Below are positions 18,901-26,341 of a stretch of DNA of 64,000 nucleotides, one piece after another. The number at the start of each line of letters is the position of its first letter. The first letter of the stretch is position 1. The notes beneath the pieces were generated by a model that searched no databases, was not told the DNA's origin, and saw nothing but the letters and a program-made list of their open reading frames with translations. Made by a program: the position numbers and the translations under genes. This stretch comes from WTGJ01 sp965237765 (lineage in GTDB: Bacteria; Chloroflexota; Anaerolineae; Aggregatilineales; Phototrophicaceae): NCBI GenBank assembly GCA_965237765.1, contig OZ250157.1, positions 1,612,001 through 1,676,000 of the forward strand. Reading direction: 5' to 3'.

Positions 18901-19867
18901 ACCATCCGTTGATGTTCAGTATGTTGATATCCGCGTCGGCGGAGAGGAGCAACTCGACGATATGGGCATGTCCGTTTCCTGCTGCCAAGAACAGCGCTGT
19001 TTGCCTATCGCTGTCCTGTATATTGGGGTCGGCGCCAGCGGCGAGGAGCGACTCTACGATGTCGGCACGCCCGTTATCTGCTGCCGCGCGCAGCGCTGTC
19101 CGCCCATTGACATCCTGTATATTGGGGTCCGCGCCTTCGGCGAGGAGGCGCTCCACTTCGGAGTAATTGCCCTGTCGCGCCGCTGTGATGAGCGACGCGT
19201 TCAGGACCAGGCTCTGCGACTCTTCCGCGGTGAGCCGCTCGATATCTTGATCGATGAGCTGGGCAATGTCCTGATACCCGTGGTCTCTGGCGACCTGCGC
19301 CGCAGTCTTGCCAACATTGTTTCGCAAGTTCACATCGGCGCCGGCAGCGAGGAGCAACTCGACGACGTCGGCATGCCCGAACTCCGCTGCCCAGTGCAGC
19401 GCAGACTTTCCCACATTGTTCTGAAGGTTGGGGTCAGCGCCTTCGGCAAGGAGCAGCTCTACGATGTCGGTGAGGCCGTATTCCGTTGCCCACATGAAGG
19501 CTGTATAGCCGAAAGCGTCCTGTAGATTGGTGGTGGCGCCGGCGGCGAGGAGGAGAGCGACGACGTCGGCATGCTCATTCGAAGTTGCCCAGAGCAGGGG
19601 CGGCGCGCCCCAGCTGGTAGGCAGGTTGGGGTCGGCGCCTTCGGCGAGGAGCAGCGCGACGATGCGGGCATTCCCGCTACTTGCTGCGAGAATCAACGCC
19701 GACCAGCTGCCTTCGTTCTGTGTGTTGGGGTCGGCGCCATCGGTGAGCAGGCGTTGGAGTTCGGCGTAATCCGCCCATCTTACCGCATTGATAATTGCTG
19801 CGTCCTGCGCCAGGGTTAGCGGCGCGGCGAGCATGAGTAGCGCTAGGGTGGTGAGTACAGATCGCAT
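15911..19867 (-). CDS. Giant exported ankyrin-repeat protein (1318 aa)
   Basis: A signal peptide (MRSVLTTLALLMLAAPLTLAQ) is followed by well over thirty ankyrin repeats with consensus TALxxAAxxGHxDIVELLLAAGADxNLQ. The repeats fall into six blocks, each beginning like the mature N-terminus of the short paralogue (AxxLVTAARQxDYxExERLLAxGAD) and most ending with a cap (TAAQxARERGYHDIA). Two blocks also repeat the signal-cleavage region itself (ARAQDADLDAALVTAARQ), so the gene looks like head-to-tail fusions of smaller ankyrin genes. The protein should act outside the cytoplasm as a long binding solenoid; the partner is unknown. A ribosome site (GGAG) and a -10-like GATAAT lie upstream. Confidence 0.88.
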   Translation of the reverse strand: MRSVLTTLALLMLAAPLTLAQDAAIINAVRWADYAELQRLLTDGADPNTQNEGSWSALILAASSGNARIVALLLAEGADPNLPTSWGAPPLLWATSNEHADVVALLLAAGATTNLQDAFGYTAFMWATEYGLTDIVELLLAEGADPNLQNNVGKSALHWAAEFGHADVVELLLAAGADVNLRNNVGKTAAQVARDHGYQDIAQLIDQDIERLTAEESQSLVLNASLITAARQGNYSEVERLLAEGADPNIQDVNGRTALRAAADNGRADIVESLLAAGADPNIQDSDRQTALFLAAGNGHAHIVELLLSADADINILNINGWSALHRAAWNGQATPVELLLAAGADVNLQSNNSYTALFLAAYDGHASVVVQLLTAGADPNLQDSSGQAALSQAAEFGHADIVELLLAAGADVDLQNNAGKTAAQVARDHGYQDIAQRTEQVTQPTSTGNVGLIPAVRDNDLAEIERLLAAGADINLQDEDGWTALHWAALNRYSNIVTHLLAAGADTDLRNSDGLTAAQRARKRGHHDIVKIIEQAAPSGSELINAVRDNDQAEVERLLAAGALPNMHDENRKTALQWAALYGYPSIVAQLLAAGANANLQSKYGWTALLSAAIWAPADVSAQLLAAGADVNLQSETGWAALILAADSGRDVVVELLLIAGADVNLQNNYGWSALMLAAYGGHADIVDSLLSAGADVNLRRTDIDIRQTAAEWARERGYHDIATTIEQAQPARAQDADLDAALVTAARQPDYAEVERLLAAGADVNIQGNNGWTALTVAAHAGYLDIIELLLAAGSDPNIQNDVYGQTALFEAAFHGHTDIFELLFAAGTDINIQDNGGRTALFDAADHGHTDIVELLLAAGADINLRANDGLTAAQLARERGYHDIATTIEQAQPARAQDADLDAALVTAARQSDYTETERLLANGADPNARDSDGYTALYYALPGYPRADGIAVARLLLDHGADPNLPVAYGRTTLLDMAWRGAADEAALLLEYGADPNQSNHLGITPLFEAARGGYLAVVDILLAGGADLNHQDNFGYTALIHAITEEQQRGDWKLDFQIKRLDLAVLQRLIEAGADLNLKTNAGGNAFSYTTNIEVMNLLQNAEPNPIQVDDIGLTGLMLGAIAGDEMIVKSFLGIDDPNAVDATGINTALRYAVRMGHPQIATLLLNNGADLNQANIFGETVLYWAIQAGEDQFADLLTRLRQQRVELDALITSGHYDTPLLLAVRQGNEKIVETLLRAGANPDLSDKHQVTPLMEASGRDYTEIVNLLLDAGAEPDLRDSRGRTAEDYDKYASPARGGVWIWVSYGEVDPE
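17101..17232 (-). repeat. Near-identical internal repeat in the giant ankyrin gene, copy 1
   Basis: About 130 bases here match 17596-17727 almost perfectly, including synonymous positions. The two copies are offset by 495 bases, exactly 165 codons or five 33-residue ankyrin repeats. They cover a cap and the following block start (RERGYHDIATTIEQAQPARA and on). This indicates a recent in-frame duplication of five repeats. Confidence 0.8.
17596..17727 (-). repeat. Near-identical internal repeat in the giant ankyrin gene, copy 2
   Basis: This is the partner of the copy at 17101-17232. The differences are a handful of single bases, in contrast to the ordinary divergence between other ankyrin repeats in the gene. 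Confidence 0.8.
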
Positions 19868-19980
19868 GAGGTGTCTCCATTCGCTACTTGTCTATTATCC
19901 TCGCTGAATAAAGGATTGGGTTTCGCGGCCCGACGTTTCGCGGCCAGGCGCGCGTGGAATTCCCGTCAGCGTTGGCGCGT

Positions 19981-20151
19981 CTATCCACCACGCGCGGCTT
20001 TTTCGATTAACCGAGCGATGGCATAATACCCCTTTTCCCGTGCGAGATCGGCGGGTGTTTTGCCGTCACCATCCAAGGCGGTCGGGTCTGCACCAGCGTC
20101 GAGCAGCATTTTGATGAAGCGATTGTTTTCACGGATGGTTTGCTGATTTAA
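19981..20151 (-). pseudogene. Detached ankyrin tail of the downstream SH3/protease paralogue
   Basis: One frame reads LNQQTIRENNRFIKMLLDAG, then ADPTALDGDGKTPADLAREK, then GYYAIARLIEKAARGG and a stop, a clear ankyrin repeat plus C-terminal cap. It starts at the stop codon of the 501-aa SH3/protease-like gene but in a different frame. The three intact paralogues carry such an ankyrin tail in frame after the same point, so this is the tail left over after a deletion and frameshift. The remaining 110 bases up to the giant ankyrin gene hold only its probable promoter. Confidence 0.8.
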
Positions 20152-21653
20152 CCACCCTCGAGGTTGAGTTTCAGGGTGTAACGCGCTGGCTGAGTCGAAG
20201 AACGGCGTCGGCCCGAGCTAAAGGGGGAAACAGCAAGGAAAGCCTGACTGGCATCCGGTAACAGGGTGGCTTGCATCACATCGCCACGATGCTCGCTGGC
20301 GCGGAAACGTTGGACGGAGACGGCGTCATCGATCACTTGTACCAGTTGCAACCAGCCATCCTGAGCAGAGGAGGGGAAACTTAACTGCATTTCCAGCGAT
20401 GGAATTGGGTCGTCTGCCGGCAGTGCAATCTCGTAATAATGAGTAGCGTATTGCGGGACGGTTTCCTGGATTTGCCAGGGTAGTTCGGTGATGGAATCGA
20501 TCACAGGGGGTTGGGATAACTGCTCACCATCGAGCATTTGATAGCCAAAACGGCCATTCTTCAGTTGCTGATCTTGCAAGTAATTGGCGAGCACCCAATC
20601 AGCGAAGAAGGCATCCGCGTCCTGATCCGAGCCGATCGCGTTCAGCGCAGCATCCAGAGCTGTCAGACCGCGAGCCGGATGGTGGGCAAAATCCCGCAGT
20701 ACATCCAGGCTGAATTGTTCGGAGATGTAGCTCATGAACAGCATGCTGCCGCCATAAAAGTCTCCAGAACGAGATAAGGCCGTCAGTTGAGTCTCCGGCC
20801 GGGTCAAAAATTCCTCAGCGAGTGTGTGAGTCATATCTTCAAAGCCGAGTAAAGAGTAGGCAAAGCTGGCCAGGCCTTCGATGACCCAGCCATCTTCATA
20901 GCCACGGTCCACCTGAAATTGGAACAGGTACTGCAAATTATGTGAGAGAGTTTCCAGCATAAGGGTAAATGAATACAAACTGTTCAATCCGCTACGTACA
21001 GGTGTTTCGATGTATCCGATCTGGCGGATAGAAGCATTGAGTTCTCCCGGCATTTCGGAGCGAACGTAATAACCACCACGGCCGTTGGAGAGGAGGATCA
21101 CGATCCGTTCATCACCCTCGTGGTTGGGTAGGATTTTGGTTTCCCAGAAAGCTGCGGTTTCTGGGTAGACGCGCTCGTCAAATTCCTGGCCCAAGCGTTG
21201 CAGCCAATACGGATCAATCACGGTTTCTGCGCCGACTTCCTCTTCAGCCAGGTAGATGTAGCTGTGTGCGCCAATGTAATGCAGCACTGCGTCGGTACTC
21301 ATGTATGTTGAGTCAGTTGTGAGATAGGTAAAGCGGCGCGTTTCCTCTAGCTGCCGCGGCGGCAAATCGATCAAATAATCGCTGTGTGACCAGCCGAACA
21401 AGCCATCTTCTCTGCGTACCTGCCGCCATTCACCCTCACGCGCGAGTACCTGTACCTGTTGCCCGGACTGCAAGATCCCTACGTAGTTGTCTGCTTCGAT
21501 CGCCGGTGTGCGGCGCACGTTAAGACGTGGGATACCGTAGACGACTTGGGCCGGATGGTCAGTGAATTCTACTGGCGTTTGTGACGCGTCGTCTTGCGCC
21601 GCTGCTATGCTGACGGTGAATAGCAAGAGAAGCACCCATAGTGCGCGCAGCAT
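20148..21653 (-). CDS. Exported SH3 + inactive metalloprotease-like protein (truncated paralogue)
   Basis: The 501-aa protein has a signal peptide (MLRALWVLLLLFTVSIAAAQ), a bacterial SH3 domain (LNVRRTPAIEADNYVGILQSG through WSHSDYLIDL, about 43-95) and a domain homologous to the HExxH proteases at 24-31 kb. The zinc motif is lost: HELQH of the paralogues is HNLQY here, although WVIEGLASF still keeps the downstream glutamate. It stops at YTLKLNLEGG, where the paralogues continue into ankyrin repeats; that tail lies out of frame downstream. It may serve as a binding pseudoenzyme or be decaying. AGGAG lies close before the ATG, which is divergent from the ABC-F gene. Confidence 0.8.
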   Translation of the reverse strand: MLRALWVLLLLFTVSIAAAQDDASQTPVEFTDHPAQVVYGIPRLNVRRTPAIEADNYVGILQSGQQVQVLAREGEWRQVRREDGLFGWSHSDYLIDLPPRQLEETRRFTYLTTDSTYMSTDAVLHYIGAHSYIYLAEEEVGAETVIDPYWLQRLGQEFDERVYPETAAFWETKILPNHEGDERIVILLSNGRGGYYVRSEMPGELNASIRQIGYIETPVRSGLNSLYSFTLMLETLSHNLQYLFQFQVDRGYEDGWVIEGLASFAYSLLGFEDMTHTLAEEFLTRPETQLTALSRSGDFYGGSMLFMSYISEQFSLDVLRDFAHHPARGLTALDAALNAIGSDQDADAFFADWVLANYLQDQQLKNGRFGYQMLDGEQLSQPPVIDSITELPWQIQETVPQYATHYYEIALPADDPIPSLEMQLSFPSSAQDGWLQLVQVIDDAVSVQRFRASEHRGDVMQATLLPDASQAFLAVSPFSSGRRRSSTQPARYTLKLNLEGG

Positions 21654-21715
21654 ATTTCTCCTGAGGATATCAATACATTGAGGATTATACCCCGTCCCGC
21701 TGCTATCATGCTCGC

Positions 21716-23395
21716 ATGCACATCGTCACCCTCCACCACCTCACCGTCAACTTCTTCGGGCGCGAGATTTTCCGCGATCTCACCTGGGCCATCGGCGACC
21801 GTGCGCGCGTCGGCCTCGTCGGTCCCAACGGCGCGGGCAAATCCTCTCTTTTGCGCGCCATCGCCGGCGAACTGACTCCTGAGAGCGGCCAGGTGATCCG
21901 CGCGCGCGGCCTGCGCGTCGGCTTCCTGCCGCAAGATATCGTCCTGCCGCCTCAGCAGACTGTGCTGGAAGCCGCTAGCCAACCCGATGCTGAGATTCCT
22001 GCGCTGGAAGCGGAACTCGCGCGGCTCGACACGCAACTGGGCGAACCGGCGATCTATGGGGATGAGCGGGCCCTGCAACGGGTGCTGGATGAGCAGGCGG
22101 CGTTGCTCGCTCGGCAAGAGCGCCTTGGCGGCGGCGCCTTCGCCAGCCGTGCCCGAGAACTACTCGCCCACCTCGGCTTCGCGCCTGACGAATTCGATAC
22201 CCCCTGCAGCGTCCTCAGCGGCGGGCAAAAGAAGCTCGTCGCGCTCGCCCGCCTCGTTGCCAGCGCGCCTCCGCTCCTCCTCCTCGACGAGCCCGATAAC
22301 CACCTGGACCTGGAAGCCAAACGGCGGCTGGAGCGCGTCCTGCACGCTTATCATGGCGCCGTCATCATCGTCTCACATGACCGTTACCTGCTCGATGAAA
22401 TCGCCAGCGAAATTGCTGAGTTGACAGGTGGTGCGCTCACGATCTTCCCCGGCAACTATTCCGCCTACCAGACCGAGCGCGAGCTGGCGCGCCTGCGGCA
22501 GGAACGTTCCTACGTAACCCAGCAGAAGCAGATCGCCGGCATCGAGGCCGCCATCGCCCGTTTCGAACAATGGGCCAGTATGGTGGTGGATGAGCGTCAC
22601 ATCCGCCAGGCGCGCAGCCGCCGCAAGATGCTGGAGCGCATGGAGGAGCGCGGCGAAATCATCGAGCAAGTGCGTGACGCGCGGCGGATGGGTCTGCAGC
22701 TGGCTGGCTCGCGCGGCAGCGAATTGGCGCTTCAACTGCAGGACCTGACGATGTCCTTCAATGGCGATTCCCCCATCCTCGCCGGGCTGGATTTCACCCT
22801 GCGGCATGGCGAACGCATCGGTCTCATCGGCCCCAATGGCGCGGGCAAATCGTTGCTCTTCCGCCTCATCCTCGGGCAATTGGCGCCGACGGCCGGCGTC
22901 ATCAAAATCGGCCCCAGCTCCCAGCCCGGTTATTATGCGCAGGAGCACCAAACATTGAGCGATTGGTTGGGGCGCACGCCGCTCGACCTCATCCGCAACG
23001 CGCGGCCGATGAGCGAAAGCGCGGCCGTCACCTTTTTGCTCAAATTCCTCTTCAGCTACGAGCAGACGCGCGAAACAATCGCCAATTTCAGCGGCGGTGA
23101 GCGCAGCCGTTTGCAACTCGCCCAGCTGATGCTGCAACAACCGAACCTGCTCCTCCTCGACGAGCCGACCAACAACCTGGATATCCCCTCGGCCGAAGTC
23201 CTGGAAACGGCGCTGGAGGATTTCGAGGGCGCTTTGCTCGTCATCTCGCACGATCGTTATTTCCTGGACCGTGTCGTGGATGGCGTCGCCGAGCTGCGCG
23301 ACGGCCAGTTGACCGAATTCAACGGCGGCTATACGGATTATCTGGATGCCATCCGCGCGGGCAAACAGCCCATCGCCGCGGGGAACTGGACATGA
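21716..23395 (+). CDS. ABC-F family ATP-binding protein
   Basis: The 559-aa soluble protein has two ABC ATPase domains and no membrane segment. Walker A motifs are GPNGAGKSS (about 38-46) and GPNGAGKSL (about 372-380), signatures are LSGGQKK and FSGGERSR, and Walker B motifs are LLLLDEPDNHLDLEAK and LLLLDEPTNNLDIPSA. The charged linker between the domains contains the ABC-F cross-over helices. ABC-F proteins bind the ribosomal E site and relieve stalling or confer antibiotic resistance; no subclass can be assigned. Its stop overlaps the ATG of the following GNAT gene. The ribosome site is weak. Confidence 0.9.
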   Translation: MHIVTLHHLTVNFFGREIFRDLTWAIGDRARVGLVGPNGAGKSSLLRAIAGELTPESGQVIRARGLRVGFLPQDIVLPPQQTVLEAASQPDAEIPALEAELARLDTQLGEPAIYGDERALQRVLDEQAALLARQERLGGGAFASRARELLAHLGFAPDEFDTPCSVLSGGQKKLVALARLVASAPPLLLLDEPDNHLDLEAKRRLERVLHAYHGAVIIVSHDRYLLDEIASEIAELTGGALTIFPGNYSAYQTERELARLRQERSYVTQQKQIAGIEAAIARFEQWASMVVDERHIRQARSRRKMLERMEERGEIIEQVRDARRMGLQLAGSRGSELALQLQDLTMSFNGDSPILAGLDFTLRHGERIGLIGPNGAGKSLLFRLILGQLAPTAGVIKIGPSSQPGYYAQEHQTLSDWLGRTPLDLIRNARPMSESAAVTFLLKFLFSYEQTRETIANFSGGERSRLQLAQLMLQQPNLLLLDEPTNNLDIPSAEVLETALEDFEGALLVISHDRYFLDRVVDGVAELRDGQLTEFNGGYTDYLDAIRAGKQPIAAGNWT

Positions 23396-24020
23396 GTGAG
23401 CTGGTCATCGAGACGATCCGACCGGGGTATTGCGCTGCGCTCGCCCGGCTGCAAATCGCCTGTTACCCGACGCTGGGCGCGGAAGAACTGATGGATGAGG
23501 GCAATTTCCGCCGCCATTGTGAAATTTTCCCGGCGGGCAATTTCGTCGCGTTATGGTCGGGGCGTGTCGTCGGCTTGGGCGCTGGTCTGCTCGTCGATTT
23601 CGATTTCGCCAACCCGCAACACCGTTTCATGGAGATCATCGGTGGTGGGGATTTCGCGGGCCACCGGCCGGCTGGCCGTGGTATTACGGCGCCGATATCA
23701 GTGTGCACCCGGATTTTCGGCAGCGCGGCATCGCCAGGCAGCTATACGCCGCGCGCAAGGGTTACGTGGCGGCGGCGGGGAAGTGCGGCATCGTCGGTGG
23801 TGGCCTGATTCCCGGCTACGCGGATTACAAAGCTGAGCTGAGCCCGAAGGAGTATGTGGAGCGCGTCATCGCCGGCGAATTGCGCGACCCGACGTTATCG
23901 ATGCAGCTGTGCAATGGCTTTGAGGTGCGCGGTTTGCTGCGCGATTACATCCAGGATAGCACCTCGGATAACTGGGCGACGCTGCTGGTCTGGGAGAATC
24001 CGGAGTGCACGGCTCAATAG
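23392..24020 (+). pseudogene. GNAT acetyltransferase split by a one-base frameshift
   Basis: The first frame gives a good N-terminal GNAT half (MSELVIETIRPGYCAAL up to GGGDFAGHRPAG). The second half, starting at WYYGADISVHPDFRQRG, is in another frame and runs to NWATLLVWENPECTAQ. One missing base near 23676 (between codons for PAG and WYY) would restore a protein of about 209 aa with the acetyl-CoA loop RQRGIAR. There is no slippery heptamer or homopolymer at the site. It could be a real inactivation or an assembly error; both halves are otherwise well kept. It overlaps the ABC-F stop by 4 bases. Confidence 0.75.
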
Positions 24021-24063
24021 GGTAACCATGATCCCTACAACCAGCTACGCACCACAGGATACG

Positions 24064-26235
24064 TTAATTCATTTTTTCTGCCGCTGCTTCGAGTATTTCG
24101 GCCTTAGCATGATGTCTTCTCTGCCTCGCCAGCGCGGCGGCCGCTCTCAAACCAGACGCAGTGATTCTCGAGTTCGTTCCGTCGGCGAGCAGCATACTGA
24201 TAATTCGGGTATCCCCGCTATTCTTTGCTCCTCCCGTACTGGCTAAACGAAGCGCTGCATTGTCAACGATTGCTCCGGCGTCGATCAGAAGTTTTAAGCT
24301 TGCAGAATCTCCGAAATACACAGCGTAATTCAGCGGATTGGCAGGATATGATCCTATGATTCCTCGGATTGAAATCCAGGTACGTTCTTCGCTCCGGTTT
24401 GGATCTGCGCCACTTTCCAGGAATACGGCGAGCAACGCTGGTGATTGGATGCGTCTCACCACTTTGGTCAGGAAAGAACCGCCGATGGCACCATCGACTG
24501 CGGCACCGGCTGCGATCAGTTCCTCCACCAGGGGAATATATTCACCGATTCTGTTTTCAGCCTGGATCCTGGTTTTGTTTTCAATAATTTTTTCGAGGAT
24601 GACATCGATCTTCGTAGCCAACTGGAGTGGCGATCGTTGCTCTGTCGCTTTTGTGGGTTCGGCTAGGTTATGAGGAGAAGGGGAAGATTCAGCAGAGGCG
24701 TAATCTGCCGCGCCGCCATCGTGACCCGCCAGGTGAATCTTGAGGATATAGGGTTGCTTCGCAGTGAGGTGTCTGGCATTTACTTGGAAGGGCAAAATGG
24801 CGAGGAAGGCTTGCTCAGCATCAGGTTGGAGGGTGACCTGGATCGTCTGGTTGTGGTAATCTCGGGCACGGAAACGCTTCATAACGACTTCCCCAGCTAC
24901 CATTTGCACGAATTGCAGCCAGCCATCCTGGGCGGCCGAGTCTGGGAATTGCAACGCCAGTTCCAATTGCTGTGGCTGGTCACTCGCTGGCAAGGCAAAA
25001 TCGTAAAAATCCGTAGCGTAAGGAGGTAACGATTCTTGCATGAGGGTAGGCAAGCTGATGATACGGCCCCTCACATAGGGTTTGAGTATAGGCAGGGAAC
25101 TGAACAGCTGGTAACCGAAACGACCGTCACCCAGCTGGGTATTACGCAAATAATTGGCGAGCACAAAATCAGCAAAGAAGGTTTCGGTATCCAGCCCATT
25201 GTCGCGTTCGGCGAATAGCGCATCCAAAGCGGCCAGGCCATTTTCCGGTCTCCTGACAAAATCTCGCAAGGCCTCCAGTCCCAACTGTTCGAGGATATAG
25301 GTGGTGAAAAGTATGCTAGGGCCTTCACCGCATGTCTGTTCCGGTGCTACGTTGAGTTGAGAATATGGCTCATCCTGGTATGCCTGGATGCTGAACCGGT
25401 CCCATACCGAAAAATTCACATAACCGCTGGTGAAATTTGAAAGCCCTTCATTGACCCAACTGTATTCATCGCCATCGAATTGGTGCTGGATCAGATGTTG
25501 CAATTCATGGGCAGCAACAGAATCGGGGAGGCTCGGGTCAATGTCAATGATCCTGTCCCATATAATTTCCAGAAAGCCGGTACGGTTGCCATAGGGATGG
25601 AGCTCCCCTGGCATAGCGTCACGTCTATGGTAAAAACCGGCTATGCCACTGGAAATCTGGTAACCCACACTGAGTAAAATGACGATGCGCTCGTCGCCCT
25701 CGTGGCTGGGTTTGGGGTCCGGGGCCCAGAGCGCAATGGTTTTTGGAAAGATTTCTTCGTCAAAGGCTTTGGCGAAAGTGTGCAACTCGTCTGGCCTCAC
25801 TGAGTTGCTTAGCTCGGGGTGAACAGTGACGTAGATATAGCTGTGCTGACCAATATGACCCAGCTCACCTTCCACCAACACCCGAGTATCGGCCAATTCA
25901 TCATGAATGCGAAACAAGCGCGTCTCGCCAATCTGCCTCGGTGGCAAATCAATCAAATAATCGCTATGCGACCAGCCGAACAAGCCATCTTCGCTGTGCA
26001 CTTGCTGCCACTCACCCTCGCGCGCGAGGACGTGCACCTGCTGGCCGGGCTGCAGGCGCCCGACGATGTTATCGGCCTCGATGGCGGGCGAGCTGCGCAT
26101 GTTGAGGGCGTTGATGTTGGTGACGACGCGCGCGGGGTGGTCGGTGAATTCGATTACCGCTCCCGGCGCTGCATCCTGCGCGGCGAGGGAGCTGAAGCTG
26201 AGCAAGAGTAGCAGTAGGAGCAGTAGGTATCGCAT
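24064..26235 (-). CDS. Exported SH3 + zinc metalloprotease + ankyrin protein, copy A
   Basis: The 723-aa protein has a signal peptide (MRYLLLLLLLLLSFSSLAAQ), an SH3b domain (LNMRSSPAIEADNIVGRLQPG, about 46-105), a gluzincin-type protease domain with His243-Glu244-xx-His247 and the third ligand Glu263 in WVNEGLS, a beta-rich middle part and about four ankyrin repeats at the C-terminus (about 600-720). The SH3 domain suggests binding to cell wall or envelope, the ankyrin part a protein partner. It belongs to a set of three tandem copies sharing promoters and organisation. A ribosome site (TTAGGG) and a TATAAT box lie upstream. Confidence 0.85.
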   Translation of the reverse strand: MRYLLLLLLLLLSFSSLAAQDAAPGAVIEFTDHPARVVTNINALNMRSSPAIEADNIVGRLQPGQQVHVLAREGEWQQVHSEDGLFGWSHSDYLIDLPPRQIGETRLFRIHDELADTRVLVEGELGHIGQHSYIYVTVHPELSNSVRPDELHTFAKAFDEEIFPKTIALWAPDPKPSHEGDERIVILLSVGYQISSGIAGFYHRRDAMPGELHPYGNRTGFLEIIWDRIIDIDPSLPDSVAAHELQHLIQHQFDGDEYSWVNEGLSNFTSGYVNFSVWDRFSIQAYQDEPYSQLNVAPEQTCGEGPSILFTTYILEQLGLEALRDFVRRPENGLAALDALFAERDNGLDTETFFADFVLANYLRNTQLGDGRFGYQLFSSLPILKPYVRGRIISLPTLMQESLPPYATDFYDFALPASDQPQQLELALQFPDSAAQDGWLQFVQMVAGEVVMKRFRARDYHNQTIQVTLQPDAEQAFLAILPFQVNARHLTAKQPYILKIHLAGHDGGAADYASAESSPSPHNLAEPTKATEQRSPLQLATKIDVILEKIIENKTRIQAENRIGEYIPLVEELIAAGAAVDGAIGGSFLTKVVRRIQSPALLAVFLESGADPNRSEERTWISIRGIIGSYPANPLNYAVYFGDSASLKLLIDAGAIVDNAALRLASTGGAKNSGDTRIISMLLADGTNSRITASGLRAAAALARQRRHHAKAEILEAAAEKMN

Positions 26236-26269
26236 GTTGCACCCTAATTTCGGTGAGAAACTATCGTTG

Positions 26270-26275
26270 ATTATA
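26270..26275 (-). promoter_or_regulatory. -10 box (TATAAT) of protease copy A
   Basis: TATAAT lies about 35 bases before the ATG on the minus strand, inside a block (TCGTTGCGATATAATCAACG) repeated before all three protease copies. No convincing -35 hexamer is visible. Confidence 0.6.
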
Positions 26276-26341
26276 TCGCAACGAGTGGACTCGCCGCAGC
26301 GGAATCACGAACCGACAGTTGCCAATCGTGACAGTTGTGGT

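Noticed and set aside
15911..19867. CRISPR array or satellite DNA because of the many short repeats
   Set aside because: The repeats are imperfect, 99 bases apart and keep one reading frame; they encode ankyrin units.
23392..24020. Programmed ribosomal frameshifting in the GNAT gene (and in the ABC-F gene at 51963)
   Set aside because: No slippery heptamer, internal ribosome site or downstream pseudoknot is visible, and these families do not use programmed shifts.
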